Origin: Methanolinea sp. UBA277
GTDB taxonomy: Archaea > Halobacteriota > Methanomicrobia > Methanomicrobiales > Methanospirillaceae
DNA length: 64,000 bases
Assembly (NCBI GenBank): GCA_002499905.1
Contig: DANP01000019.1
Coordinates: 1-64,000, forward strand
Direction of reading: 5' to 3'
This document shows, in pieces, positions 30,177 to 38,921 of this stretch; positions within the stretch are counted from its first letter, which is position 1; every line of letters begins with the position of its first letter. Both the position numbers and the translations under genes were made by a program. The notes beneath the pieces were generated by a model. The model worked only from the letters and a program-made list of their open reading frames with translations. It ran no database searches and had not been told where the DNA came from.

Positions 30177-31463
30177 TCACCCGTCCGAGAGGAGTACTGC
30201 CATCCGCTCGAGAATCGCCGACACCTCTTTTCCGGGCAGGGCCCGGCTGCAGTAACCGGTTGCAAGACTGAGTGAGCCACGGCAGGTACTTGCGGCAAGG
30301 CCGAACCCCGGGGGGTACTCAACGGGGGGGAGCATCCAGGCCTCTGCCACCGGGACCGGACCATAGTCGAAGACGCTCTCGGGGATGACCCCCAGATTGG
30401 AGAAGAAAGGATTTTTTTCCAGCCTGCCTTCGCGGGCCTCCAGGTCAAGCTTCTGGAGATGCAGCTTCACCTGTTCGTACCCCCCGGAAAAGTCCCTGCA
30501 GAGCCGTTCTGCGGCCCCGATGCCGGCATGTCCCCGTTTCCGCTCATCCATTGCAGCATGAACCCGGTTGACCACGGTGGAGAAGGACGTGCCAGGCGTA
30601 GTCATGACCGGGACTTCAAACGCTACCGAGAGGTTGGCGAGTGAAGGGAAGGAGTCGGGTGAGAGGTAACGCCGGAGATCGATTGAGGTGAGCACCGGGA
30701 GCGCGTTTTTCCGGAGTTCCGGCACAGATTCGGCGAGTACAAGGGTGAATGCTGAAAGGAGCACATCGTTCACCGTTACCCCCAGCTTTCCGGCCCTGGC
30801 CTTGATTGACGACAGGACTCCCGGGTGAAAACGAGCCACCGTATAATCGGGATCCCTCGTTGTGCAGGATTTCATGGGGACACTCCACGAACTCACCTGG
30901 TCCCCGTATTTGAGGAATGCCTCTTCCCGCTCTGCAGGAGAAAAGAGACGGAGAACGCTCTCAAACGACCGGTCATGGAAATTCTTCAGTGGCAGGAACG
31001 TGGCCGGAGCAGACTGTGCATGGTAGAGCCGGGCTATTCGGCTTCCGAACGTTTTGACTCCATATGCATCGCTGATGGTGTGATTTACAGAAATGCAGAG
31101 GAGATCGCTGTCCGACCTGATAAGCCGGACTCGTGCCTGGGGGCCGGTTGCCGGATCGAGGGGTTCGGTGAGGAGCATCCGGAGTGCGGCATCAGGATCC
31201 GTGGTCGTGATGACGGCATACGTCCGGGCCAGTGCATCGGGATCTTGTATGAAATACGGCGGTTCGCCTTCCTGAAAGCGCATTGCTGTCAGGGGTTCGG
31301 CCTCACAGGCGGACCTGACTGCGGATGCAAGCGCCGGCTCGCTGAGCATGCCGTCAAAGCGGATGACAAGGTGGATCATCTGGTCCCAGATCGTGGAGAG
31401 GAGGTAGTTCCACTGGTCGTTGATCGTTGCCGGGATGCATCCCCCTTCCCACTTATCGTCCAT
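30177..31463 (-). CDS. Stand-alone condensation-like acyltransferase
   Basis: A protein of 428 residues from ATG 31463, which has GAGGG 8 bases upstream; the frame stays open to 31709 but that part does not look like the family. It has the chloramphenicol-acetyltransferase fold pattern of condensation, PapA and WES-type acyltransferases. The active-site block is [20 protein letters not shown], with the catalytic His and structural Asp of H-x-x-x-D (the first His of the usual HH is Asn). [14 protein letters not shown] helix and [12 protein letters not shown] follow. It has no carrier-protein or adenylation partner nearby, so the acyl donor and acceptor are unknown. It is divergent from trpB2. 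Confidence 0.72.
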   Translation of the reverse strand: MDDKWEGGCIPATINDQWNYLLSTIWDQMIHLVIRFDGMLSEPALASAVRSACEAEPLTAMRFQEGEPPYFIQDPDALARTYAVITTTDPDAALRMLLTEPLDPATGPQARVRLIRSDSDLLCISVNHTISDAYGVKTFGSRIARLYHAQSAPATFLPLKNFHDRSFESVLRLFSPAEREEAFLKYGDQVSSWSVPMKSCTTRDPDYTVARFHPGVLSSIKARAGKLGVTVNDVLLSAFTLVLAESVPELRKNALPVLTSIDLRRYLSPDSFPSLANLSVAFEVPVMTTPGTSFSTVVNRVHAAMDERKRGHAGIGAAERLCRDFSGGYEQVKLHLQKLDLEAREGRLEKNPFFSNLGVIPESVFDYGPVPVAEAWMLPPVEYPPGFGLAASTCRGSLSLATGYCSRALPGKEVSAILERMAVLLSDG

Positions 31464-31795
31464 CTGGGCAGCCCTCACAGGAAACGGTTGAATCTGTTCT
31501 TCCTTATTCTTCGTTTTCCCGGAATATAATTCCCGGGGATATTCGGACAGTTCATCGTAGAAAAAGGTATGCATGGGCAGACAGCAGGAAAGGGCCTGCA
31601 GGATGCTTTCACCATTACCTTGTCGATACGCGGATGGCGTCTGATACCGGAATAAGGAAAAGTTTTCCATCCCAGATGTCAGAAAAATCGGGAAAGCGAC
31701 CGGCCCCATCCGGCGAAATCAAACGGTCTTTTCATCGCATTAACTACCGTTCTTATACAACAATGTATATAACTATACAATTCAAATCACAGTAT
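31464..31795. other. 332-base divergent intergenic region
   Basis: This is the gap between the acyltransferase start and the trpB2 start. The first 270 bases have ordinary composition and hold no gene I can support. The last 45 bases turn strongly AT-rich and contain the trp-type element listed separately. Frames that run through this region from both sides carry no recognisable family sequence. Confidence 0.5.
31755..31779 (+). promoter_or_regulatory. Trp-type promoter/operator upstream of trpB2
   Basis: A 25-base AT-rich element that begins ATACAACAATGTATA. It contains an inverted repeat TGTATA-TAAC-TATACA at 31764-31779. It matches the element upstream of trpE (35761-35785) at 20 of 25 positions, and the distance from its first base to the trpB2 ATG is 41 bases (44 to the first ATG downstream of the trpE copy). 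It can serve both as TATA box and as a binding site for a tryptophan-responsive regulator. A TRP-box palindrome TGTACA is known for TrpY in Methanothermobacter; the present motif is similar but not the same (inference). Confidence 0.65.
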
Positions 31796-33154
31796 ATGGA
31801 TACCAAGATCTTCCTGTGCGAAGATGAGATGCCGCGACGATGGTACAATGTTCTGGCAGACCTTCCCGCACCACTTGACCCTCCTCTCCACCCGGCTACC
31901 CAAAAACCGGTGACACCCGATGATTTGAAAGTCATCTTTCCCATGGAACTGATCAGGCAGGAGATGAGTCCGGACCGCTTCATTGACATTCCCGGTGAAG
32001 TGCTCGATGTCCTGCGTCTCTGGAGGCCAAGTCCCCTCTACCGCGCCCTACGACTCGAGAAAGCACTCAAAACCCCGGCACGAATCTACTACAAGTGGGA
32101 GGGGGTCAGCCCCCCCGGCAGCCACAAACCGAATACATCGGTTCCACAGGTCTACTACAATATGAAGGAGGGCATCGAGCGGATTGCCACGGAGACCGGT
32201 GCCGGGCAGTGGGGATCAGCGCTCGCGTTTGCGACCATGCTCTTCGGCCTGCAGGCCACGGTATACATGGTCCGGTCAAGCTACACCCAGAAACCCTACC
32301 GCAAGTCCATGATGCAGGTCTGGGGGGCAGAGTGCATCCCGAGCCCCAGCACCAAGACCAACTCAGGGCGTGCCGTCCTTGAAAAGTATCCCGACACCCC
32401 CGGGAGCCTTGGTATCGCTATCTCCGAAGCGGTCGAGGACGCGGCTACCCACGGCAACACCAACTACTCGCTCGGCTCGGTGCTGAACCACGTCTGCCTC
32501 CACCAGACGGTCATCGGCCTTGAGGCACGTGAGCAGATGGCCTCGGTTGAGGAGTATCCCGACATGGTTATCGGATGTGTTGGCGGGGGTTCCAACTTTG
32601 CCGGTATCTCGTTCCCCTTTGCCGGCGACAAACTGACCGGGAAGCATCCTGATGTGGATATCATCGGTGCCGAGCCGGCCTCCTGCCCGACACTCACCAA
32701 AGGACTCTTCACCTACGATTATGGGGATGTTGCCGGCCTGACCCCGCTCCTGAAAATGTACACGCTCGGGCATGATTTTGTCCCGCCTTCCATTCATGCC
32801 GGCGGGCTCCGGTACCATGGGGACTCGCCCATCCTCTCCCGCCTCGTCCATGACGCGGTGATACGGGCGGTAGCCTACCACCAGACTGAGGTCTTTGAGG
32901 CCGCGCAGACCTTCGCCCGGACGGAGGGTATCATTGTGGCGCCCGAGACATCACATGCGGTGAAATCGGTCATCGATGAGGCCCTGAAATGCCGGCAGAG
33001 CGGCGAGGCAAAGACCATTCTCTTCAACTGCTCAGGACACGGCAATTTCGATATGTCAGCCTTCGATGCGTTCTATGCCAAACAGCTGGTCGATTATGAA
33101 TACCCGGAGCAGTTGATCAGGGAGTCATTATCAAGGCTGCCGAAGTTGGGGTGA
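31796..33154 (+). CDS. trpB2: Tryptophan synthase beta chain-like protein TrpB2
   Basis: TrpB2-type beta chain of 452 residues. It makes tryptophan from indole and serine, or may work with an alternative alpha partner. The start [18 protein letters not shown] is typical of TrpB2, which has an N-terminal extension relative to TrpB1. The PLP lysine lies in [10 protein letters not shown] and the phosphate loop is [13 protein letters not shown] 31796 lies 16 bases after the trp-type element, so the mRNA is probably leaderless; an in-frame ATG at 31763 falls within the element. It is separated from trpEGDCFBA by three unrelated genes, yet appears to share their control element. Confidence 0.95.
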   Translation: MDTKIFLCEDEMPRRWYNVLADLPAPLDPPLHPATQKPVTPDDLKVIFPMELIRQEMSPDRFIDIPGEVLDVLRLWRPSPLYRALRLEKALKTPARIYYKWEGVSPPGSHKPNTSVPQVYYNMKEGIERIATETGAGQWGSALAFATMLFGLQATVYMVRSSYTQKPYRKSMMQVWGAECIPSPSTKTNSGRAVLEKYPDTPGSLGIAISEAVEDAATHGNTNYSLGSVLNHVCLHQTVIGLEAREQMASVEEYPDMVIGCVGGGSNFAGISFPFAGDKLTGKHPDVDIIGAEPASCPTLTKGLFTYDYGDVAGLTPLLKMYTLGHDFVPPSIHAGGLRYHGDSPILSRLVHDAVIRAVAYHQTEVFEAAQTFARTEGIIVAPETSHAVKSVIDEALKCRQSGEAKTILFNCSGHGNFDMSAFDAFYAKQLVDYEYPEQLIRESLSRLPKLG

Positions 33155-33230
33155 GCCAGGGAAATCTTTCCACACCCTGGTCTTCCGCCTCACCAATAAT
33201 CACAATATCATACCCTGCCCTTTTCTGATC

Positions 33231-34352
33231 ATGAAAACCATCGGTTTCCTCATCAACCCTATTGCCGGCATGGGAGGTGCCGTGGGGCTGAAAGGCACGG
33301 ATGGAAAGGTCGCAGAAGCAATCCTCCGGGGGGCACGACCGATGGCTGCTTCCAGGGCACGGGAAACGATAGATGAGCTCAGAGATGCACCGTTCCGGTA
33401 CGTCACGTGTTCGGGCCCTATGGGAGAGGATGTGCTCACCGGTGCGGGCATTTCCGGCTTCCATGTTGTCTACCGGACACCTCCGGTTACCACGGCGGCG
33501 GATACCCGTGACGCCTGCAGGGCATTTCTCAGGAACGGGGCTGACCTGATCCTCTTCTGCGGTGGTGATGGAACGGCACGGGATCTGTACGATGTGGTGA
33601 CCGACACCATCCCCCTCCTCGGTATACCGGCCGGGGTCAAGATGTACTCTGCGGTATTCGCGGTGAATCCCGTGGCGGCCGCGGAGATCCTCCGCTCTGG
33701 CGCTGCGTCTCCGCTCCCTGTCAGGGATGCCGAAGTGATGGATGTGGACGAGGAGGCATACCGGCACGGGGAACTTAAAGCGACGCTCTACGGCTATGCA
33801 AAGAGCCCGTACCTGCCGGGCCTTGTCCAGGGTGCAAAGCAGGTCTTCGAAGACCAGGATGAGGAGCTGGCAAAGGCTGGAATCGGGCGGTTTATCGCCG
33901 AGGTCATCCGGGGCACTGCTGAGATCCTCTACATTATCGGTCCGGGAAGCACAACGGGAGCGATAGCCCGTGCACTGGGTGTGGAAAAGACCCTGCTCGG
34001 ATTTGATGCGATACAGGACGGGAGACTGGTTGCAACTGACCTGAACGAGCAGGGGATGCTTTCCCTCCTTGCCGGAGAAGGGCAGGCCCGGCTGGTGATC
34101 AGCATCATCGGTGCCCAGGGGTCGGTGCTCGGCAGGGGAACCCAGCAGGTGAGCCCCTGCGTTCTTCGAAAGATCGGTATCGGGAACATCATTGTCGTTG
34201 CCACCCCCCATAAACTGGCAGAGACTCCGCTTCTCTTTATGGACACCGGGGACCGGGAGCTCGATGCCGCATTCGGGGAATACCTCTCCGTAATCTCGGG
34301 TTACCATATCGCGCAGCGGAAAAAGATTGGATCAGAGACTGTCCCGCTCTGA
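33231..34352 (+). CDS. ATP-NAD kinase-like protein (COG3199)
   Basis: A 373-residue protein with the diacylglycerol/NAD kinase-type fold. The nucleotide motif is FCGGDGTARDLYD (G-G-D-G-T), about residues 104-116. The start is KTIGFLINPIAGMGGAVGLKGTDG, characteristic of the archaeal COG3199 branch, which is longer than canonical NadK. LLGIPAGVKMYSAVFA follows. Activity on NAD is inferred by homology and is not certain for this branch. It lies 76 bases after trpB2 on the same strand. A 7-base-stem hairpin follows the stop. Confidence 0.85.
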   Translation: MKTIGFLINPIAGMGGAVGLKGTDGKVAEAILRGARPMAASRARETIDELRDAPFRYVTCSGPMGEDVLTGAGISGFHVVYRTPPVTTAADTRDACRAFLRNGADLILFCGGDGTARDLYDVVTDTIPLLGIPAGVKMYSAVFAVNPVAAAEILRSGAASPLPVRDAEVMDVDEEAYRHGELKATLYGYAKSPYLPGLVQGAKQVFEDQDEELAKAGIGRFIAEVIRGTAEILYIIGPGSTTGAIARALGVEKTLLGFDAIQDGRLVATDLNEQGMLSLLAGEGQARLVISIIGAQGSVLGRGTQQVSPCVLRKIGIGNIIVVATPHKLAETPLLFMDTGDRELDAAFGEYLSVISGYHIAQRKKIGSETVPL

Positions 34353-34363
34353 GAGGTTCAGCC

Positions 34364-34387
34364 CTTCCGGCACCACCTGACCGGAAG
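34364..34387 (+). terminator. Hairpin downstream of the NAD kinase-like gene
   Basis: CTTCCGG and CCGGAAG form a perfect 7-base stem with a 10-base loop, 12 bases after the stop codon. There is no T-run, so this may be an mRNA 3'-end structure or chance in GC-rich DNA. Archaeal termination normally relies on T-tracts. Confidence 0.25.
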
Positions 34388-34483
34388 CGGTTCTGCCTGC
34401 CCGGGCATCATCCCGATGGGGACAGGAAGAGTGGCGGGTCCCTTTCCGCCGGGTATTTTATTCATGAGGGTCATAATCACTCC

Positions 34484-35146
34484 ATGCGCCCGAGGGTAAT
34501 CCTCTCCAATGCCGTCAGCCCGAATGGCTCGCTTACCGGCTACGATGTCGATTACGGGGTATACTACCCGATTCTGCTCTCCTACCGTCCGGATGCGGTT
34601 CTCGCAGGGGCAGATACGATTCTCGCCGCCCCGGTTGAGATTCCCCCGGAAGAGGAGTCTGACAGAACAAAACGGCCGGCGACGCCTGGTGAAACCCGGC
34701 CCTGGCTGGTGGTGGTTGACAGCAGGGGGAGGCTCTCATCCGTGCTCCATTTCTACCGGCGGATGGAGTATACCCGCGATGTCATTGTGCTGATCTCGGA
34801 TGAAACGCCCTCACGGTATGTACGCTTCCTCGAAGACCGGGACTACGATTATCTCACCGCCGGGAAGGACCGGGTGGACCCTGAAATCGCCCTGCACGAA
34901 CTCTATCAGGAATACCATATCAGGACCCTGGTATCAGATACCGGCGGAACACTGGACACGGTCCTCCTCGGTGCCGGCCTGGTGGATGAGATTTCTCTCG
35001 TCATTGCACCGGTCCTCTCCGCACAGACGGATATCCTCCTCTACCAGCCGGAGCCAGGCACCGCTCATAATATTCCGCTCACCCTGAAGGAGTGCGGGGA
35101 TGTCGGTGAAGGATACGTACACCTCGTGTATGGCGTGAACAGGTAA
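34484..35146 (+). CDS. RibD C-terminal / dihydrofolate-reductase-like reductase
   Basis: A 220-residue NADPH-dependent reductase of the RibD-C family. It has RVILSNAVSPNGSLTG at the start, LLSYRPDAVLAGADTILAA in the first third, PWLVVVDSRGRL in the middle, and RTLVSDTGGTLDTVLLGAGLVDEISLVIAPV near the end. In archaea this fold supplies the diaminoribosylamino-pyrimidinone phosphate reductase of riboflavin and F420 synthesis (ArfC). The active-site region here (NGSLTGYDVDYGVYYPI) differs from the usual S-x-D-G-K form, so another substrate is possible. The upstream AT-rich GTATTTTATTCATG is a candidate promoter. Confidence 0.72.
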   Translation: MRPRVILSNAVSPNGSLTGYDVDYGVYYPILLSYRPDAVLAGADTILAAPVEIPPEEESDRTKRPATPGETRPWLVVVDSRGRLSSVLHFYRRMEYTRDVIVLISDETPSRYVRFLEDRDYDYLTAGKDRVDPEIALHELYQEYHIRTLVSDTGGTLDTVLLGAGLVDEISLVIAPVLSAQTDILLYQPEPGTAHNIPLTLKECGDVGEGYVHLVYGVNR

Positions 35147-35231
35147 TATCCCGGCGGAACGCGGCCGGCTTCCAGCCGGTTCGCGCACGCAGGTAGAGGG
35201 TTTCCCGATCTGCACATTCACCGGCCATGCC

Positions 35232-35244
35232 AAACCTTTATAGG
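35232..35244 (+). promoter_or_regulatory. BRE/TATA promoter of the GyrI-like gene
   Basis: AAACCTTTATAGG lies 32-44 bases before the ATG at 35276. The purine-rich lead and the CTTTATAG core fit the archaeal BRE/TATA consensus well, and the spacing allows a short leader. Confidence 0.55.
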
Positions 35245-35275
35245 TCTCTTTTCCCACCCTCTGGACAAGATATCT

Positions 35276-35749
35276 ATGGAGGAAATTACGATTGTCACCA
35301 CGCCCCCGCAGACCGTGCTCGGTATCCGGAAGAAAGGCCATTACCGCCAGATCGCCGAGCTGCTCCCTGAAATCGCGATCTATGCCATGGAGAAGGGCAT
35401 CCCCCTTACCGGTCCCCCGGTATTCCTCTGTCACGAGTGCTCGAAAGAAGAGGCAATGAACGCGGACCGGGAAGGGAGTGCCGATATAGAGGTTGCCTTC
35501 CCTGTTCCGCCAGGTTCCCGGCCAGGACCCGGAATGAACGTTTACACCCTCCCGGGTGGCAGGATGGCCCGGATTGTTCACCTTGGTCCCTACGAGGCTT
35601 GTGAGCCCACCTACCTGAAGCTGTTTACCTGGTTAGAGGAGCGGGGAATGAAGATTAGGGGGCCGATTCGCGAAATCTACCATAATGATCCCCGGGAAGT
35701 CTCCCCTGATGAAATTATGACCGAGATTCTTGCTCCGGTCACAGGATAA
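35276..35749 (+). CDS. GyrI-like small-molecule-binding protein
   Basis: A 157-residue stand-alone effector-binding domain of the GyrI/SOUL/BmrR-C type. The pattern is an N-terminal strand VTTPPQTVLGIRKKGHYRQI, the central ADIEVAFPVP, YTLPGGRMARIVHLGPYEACEPTYLKLFTWLEERG, and the end PIREIYHNDPREVSPDEIMTEI, with a conserved acidic residue that usually contacts cationic ligands. No DNA-binding domain is present. It lies 11 bases before the trp operon element, but I see no functional link to tryptophan beyond position. Related proteins bind drugs or hydrolyse cyclopropane-type compounds. Confidence 0.85.
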   Translation: MEEITIVTTPPQTVLGIRKKGHYRQIAELLPEIAIYAMEKGIPLTGPPVFLCHECSKEEAMNADREGSADIEVAFPVPPGSRPGPGMNVYTLPGGRMARIVHLGPYEACEPTYLKLFTWLEERGMKIRGPIREIYHNDPREVSPDEIMTEILAPVTG

Positions 35750-35760
35750 AACCCTTTTTA

Positions 35761-35806
35761 ATACAACAAAGTATAAATACATACATTAATGTATTATTAT
35801 ATACAT
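35761..35806 (+). promoter_or_regulatory. Trp-type promoter/operator upstream of trpEGDCFBA
   Basis: The first 25 bases (35761-35785, beginning ATACAACAAAGTATA) match the trpB2 element at 20 of 25 positions. Two further palindromes follow: ATACATTAATGTAT at 35781-35794, perfect over 14 bases, and ATGTAT-TATTAT-ATACAT at 35789-35806. The region begins 11 bases after the GyrI-like gene stop. The combination of TATA-like sequence and nested inverted repeats suggests a repressor site that overlaps the promoter (inference). Confidence 0.65.
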
Positions 35807-35851
35807 GACAGGTGAGCCGAAACACCAGGTGATGCCCCTGGACTGGAGTCC

Positions 35852-35868
35852 GCCGTCACTCCGACGGC
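35852..35868 (+). promoter_or_regulatory. GC hairpin in the trp leader
   Basis: GCCGTC-ACTCC-GACGGC is a perfect 6-base stem with a 5-base loop. It lies between the trp promoter and the conserved part of trpE. A frame of 40 codons starting ATG 35805 and ending at 35927 runs across it, with one Trp codon (TGG 35844-35846) just before the stem. It may be a leader or attenuator-like structure, or simply part of a frameshifted trpE coding region. Confidence 0.4.
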
Positions 35869-36010
35869 ATCCTGCATCAAGCCCGAAAAATCATACAGAG
35901 AACCATCTCTCCTTGTTCTTCCGGTAACCGAATCGATCCCGCTCCCGGCCTGCGATCCCTACACCCTCTACCGTGCTCTTGGAATCAGGAAAGGATACAT
36001 CCTGGAGTCT

Positions 36011-37342
36011 ATGGAAGGGCTTCCCCGCCTGGCAGTCAGGTCCGTCATCGGTCTTGAACCCCGAATGGTCCTCTCCCTCGATGAAGATCCGGCCTGCGAT
36101 GGTGACCGTCAGCTCGTCGCCCTCTTTTCCAACCCGGAAGGGAGGGATCCCGTGAGCAGGCTCCGGAATCTCACGGAGAGGTTGTCCACGGCAGAGTCCC
36201 ATTCCGGATTTATCGGTGGATTTGTGGGGTACTGCGCCTATGACATGGTGAGTGCCCTGACCTTCGGCAGGGTTCAGGCAGGTAGGGGGGATGGCCACCT
36301 GGCCCGGTTCATGCTCTCCACGCGGGGAATTGTATACGACCATGTGCAGGGCTCCTGCACACTTTTTGACAATCTCCTCCTGGAGCCGAGAGAAAAACCT
36401 GACGAGGCGGTCACAGAGGCCCGGGAACGGATCAGGATGCTCCGTGGGCAGATAGCATCCGTCACGCCGGGAAATGCCGGACGCCCTGCCGGGGAAGGAT
36501 CCCGGACTTCACCATTCACGTCATCCCTGAGCTGTGACGAGTTTGAGGAACGGGTGCGGAAAGCGCAGGAGTACATCGCGGCCGGGGATATTTTCCAGGT
36601 AGTCCTTTCCCGGAAGATCTCCTGCCCCTTTACCGGGGATCCTCTCGCAGCCTACGGGGCCATCAGGGAGATCAATCCCTCCCCCTATCTCTACTTCCTT
36701 GATTTCGGTGATGAGGTTATCGTCGGCTCAAGCCCCGAGATGCTGGTCCGGTCAGAGGGAAGAGTGATCCAGACCGTCCCGATTGCCGGCACACGACCCC
36801 GGGGGAGAGACAAGCAGGAGGATGACCATCTGGGGTGTGAACTGCTCGCTGATGAGAAAGAACGGGCCGAACACCTGATGCTCGTAGACCTGGCACGAAA
36901 CGATATCGGGAGGGTCTCGGCATTTGGATCTGTTTCTCTCCCGGAATTTTTCGAGCTGGAGAAGTTCTCCCATGTCCAGCACATCGTTTCACGGGTGTGC
37001 GGGGAACTTGCCGAAGGATATGACCGGTTTGATGCCCTTGCCGCCTGCTTCCCTGCCGGCACGGTGAGCGGGGCACCAAAGATCCGGGCCATGCAGATCA
37101 TTGCAGAACTGGAGCCCCATCCGCGGGGATTGTACGCAGGGGCGGTCGGATATGCCGGTTTCAATGACCTCCTCGAGTTTGCCATCGCTATCCGGACACT
37201 CCGGGTCAGCGGAGGAATAGCCGAGTTCTCAACCGGCGCAGGGATCGTTGCCGATTCCGTGCCCCGACGGGAATTTGAGGAGACCGAACACAAAGCCCGT
37301 GCCATGGTGCATGCCATTTCCCGGGCAGGAGGCGAACAATGA
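36011..37342 (+). CDS. trpE: Anthranilate synthase component I TrpE (true 5' end unresolved)
   Basis: Makes anthranilate from chorismate with TrpG. From the first in-frame ATG (36011) the protein has 443 residues with complete chorismate-binding motifs: GSSPEMLVR, PIAGTRPRGRD, DLARNDIGRVS, FPAGTVSGAPK and YAGAVGYAGF. However, the conserved N-terminal part lies upstream in the same frame from about 35903: LLVLPVTESIPLPACDPYTL, then GYILES, the LLES-type tryptophan-feedback motif. No ATG, GTG or TTG exists in that frame between the TGA at 35813 and 36011. Either translation starts at a rare codon (ATC 35876 is possible), or a base is missing near the A-run at 35886-35890, which would join ATG 35805 to this frame. 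trpG overlaps by 4 bases. Confidence 0.93.
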   Translation: MEGLPRLAVRSVIGLEPRMVLSLDEDPACDGDRQLVALFSNPEGRDPVSRLRNLTERLSTAESHSGFIGGFVGYCAYDMVSALTFGRVQAGRGDGHLARFMLSTRGIVYDHVQGSCTLFDNLLLEPREKPDEAVTEARERIRMLRGQIASVTPGNAGRPAGEGSRTSPFTSSLSCDEFEERVRKAQEYIAAGDIFQVVLSRKISCPFTGDPLAAYGAIREINPSPYLYFLDFGDEVIVGSSPEMLVRSEGRVIQTVPIAGTRPRGRDKQEDDHLGCELLADEKERAEHLMLVDLARNDIGRVSAFGSVSLPEFFELEKFSHVQHIVSRVCGELAEGYDRFDALAACFPAGTVSGAPKIRAMQIIAELEPHPRGLYAGAVGYAGFNDLLEFAIAIRTLRVSGGIAEFSTGAGIVADSVPRREFEETEHKARAMVHAISRAGGEQ

Positions 37343-37911
37343 AAGTTGCTATTATCGACTGTTATGACAGTTTCACCTACAACCTGTTCCAGCTGGTCGG
37401 CCGTCTGGGGGCAGAACCGATACCGGTACTCTCGGATGAATCGCTCGAGCGGGTCCGGGCGGTGGATCCTGACCGGATCATCCTCTCCCCCGGTCCCGGG
37501 ACCCCGGACGATTCGGGGATCTGCCCTGAGGTGATCCGGGAGTATGCCGGAACGGTCCCCATCCTCGGGGTCTGCCTCGGCCACCAGACCATTGTTCAGA
37601 CGTTCGGTGGCACGATCCGCAGGATGGGACGGCCGGTTCATGGCAAGACGAGCAGTATCGTCCATACCGGTGAAGGCATCTTTGCAGGCATACCGAACCC
37701 TTTCACCGCAACCCGTTACCACTCGCTGGTGGCTGCGGAGGAGGACATCCCCCGGGAATTCGGAACCCTCGCCTATGCTGCAGAAGACCGGTGCGTGATG
37801 GCCGTTGCCCACCGGAACCTGCCGCTCTACGGCATCCAGTTCCACCCGGAGAGTATCATGACCCCGGAAGGAGCACACCTCATGAAGAACTTCCTGTCAG
37901 GGGGTGCATGA
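37339..37911 (+). CDS. trpG: Anthranilate synthase component II (glutaminase) TrpG
   Basis: Class-I glutamine amidotransferase that feeds ammonia to TrpE, 190 residues. It starts MKVAIIDCYDSFTYNLFQL. The oxyanion loop is ILSPGPGTPDD, the nucleophile Cys is in GVCLGHQTI, and the catalytic His/Glu pair is in IQFHPESIMT. Overlaps of 4 bases with trpE and trpD indicate coupled translation, which suits the 1:1 TrpE-TrpG complex. Its higher similarity to TrpG than to PabA rests on the operon context. Confidence 0.96.
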   Translation: MKVAIIDCYDSFTYNLFQLVGRLGAEPIPVLSDESLERVRAVDPDRIILSPGPGTPDDSGICPEVIREYAGTVPILGVCLGHQTIVQTFGGTIRRMGRPVHGKTSSIVHTGEGIFAGIPNPFTATRYHSLVAAEEDIPREFGTLAYAAEDRCVMAVAHRNLPLYGIQFHPESIMTPEGAHLMKNFLSGGA

Positions 37912-38921
37912 TGCAGGCAGCGCTTGCGCGGCTTGCCCGGGGGCAGGACCTTTCCAGCCGGCTCGCGATGGAAGCGATGGAAGAGGTTGCGTCCGGCCGG
38001 GCCAGCGAAGCGCAGATCGCTTCACTCATCACAGCCCTCCGTGTCAAAGGGGAATCCGCAGAGGAGATCGCATCGTTTGCACAGGTCCTGCAGGGACATG
38101 CCCGCTCTGTCAGGCCGAACGTCCGCGGCATGCTGGTCGACACCTGCGGGACCGGTGGTGATGGCGCAGGAACATTCAATATCAGCACCGCTGCAGCCAT
38201 CGTGGCAGCCGGTGCGGGAGTACCGGTGGTCAAGCACGGCAACCGGAACGTGAGCAGCTCGTGCGGTTCGGCCGATGTGCTGGAAGCGCTGGGGGTCGTA
38301 GTCGACCTCTCACCTGAGCGGTCATGCACGATCATCGAGGAGATCGGGATCGGGTTCCTCTTTGCCCCGGTGTATCATCCTGCTCTCCGGCATGCGGCGA
38401 AGGTGCGGCATGATCTCGGTTTCTCCACCATCTTCAATCTCCTCGGCCCCCTCCTCAATCCTGCAGGGGCCCCCGCCCGGCTCTGCGGTGTGTACAGCCC
38501 TGAACTTATCCCAAAATTTGCCGTCTCCTTCCTCTCGCTCGGTACTGAGCGGGGAATGGTGGTTCATGGTGACGGACTCGATGAGATTACGGTCTCCGGA
38601 CCGACCCTTGTCGCCGAGATCGACAAGGCTGCGGTCAGAAATTACACCCTCACTCCCGAGGACTTTGGTTTCTGCCGTTCCCCGCTCTCCACCCTTGCCG
38701 GGAGCACTCCTGCAGAAAACGCACGCATCATCCGGCAGATCCTTGCCGGGAAAGAGGGTCCGGCACGTGATGTGGTGGTCATGAATGCCGGAGCCGCGAT
38801 CTACCTCGGCGGACTCGCTCCCGATTATGCTGCAGGGATATCGCGGGCGGAAGAAGCCATCGATTCGGGTGCTGCGGCAGGAAAACTGGATGCCCTGGTG
38901 TCTGCCAGCGGAGGGGTATAA
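37908..38921 (+). CDS. trpD: Anthranilate phosphoribosyltransferase TrpD
   Basis: Transfers phosphoribose from PRPP to anthranilate; 337 residues. The start is ATG 37908 in an ATGATG pair, overlapping the trpG stop by 4 bases (the second ATG would overlap by one). Family motifs are VDTCGTGGDGAGTFNIST for PRPP-Mg binding, VKHGNRNVSSSCGSADVLEALG, and NLLGPLLNPAGAP. The reading frame also continues upstream inside trpG without family sequence. trpC follows with a one-base overlap. Confidence 0.96.
   Translation: MMQAALARLARGQDLSSRLAMEAMEEVASGRASEAQIASLITALRVKGESAEEIASFAQVLQGHARSVRPNVRGMLVDTCGTGGDGAGTFNISTAAAIVAAGAGVPVVKHGNRNVSSSCGSADVLEALGVVVDLSPERSCTIIEEIGIGFLFAPVYHPALRHAAKVRHDLGFSTIFNLLGPLLNPAGAPARLCGVYSPELIPKFAVSFLSLGTERGMVVHGDGLDEITVSGPTLVAEIDKAAVRNYTLTPEDFGFCRSPLSTLAGSTPAENARIIRQILAGKEGPARDVVVMNAGAAIYLGGLAPDYAAGISRAEEAIDSGAAAGKLDALVSASGGV

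Noticed and set aside
31427..31795. Upstream in-frame extension of trpB2
   Set aside because: It crosses the AT-rich promoter element and adds sequence foreign to TrpB2; the family start is at 31796.
33117..34307. 396-codon minus-strand frame opposite the NAD kinase-like gene
   Set aside because: Cys/Pro/His-scattered product without motifs; the plus strand carries the conserved GGDGTARD protein.
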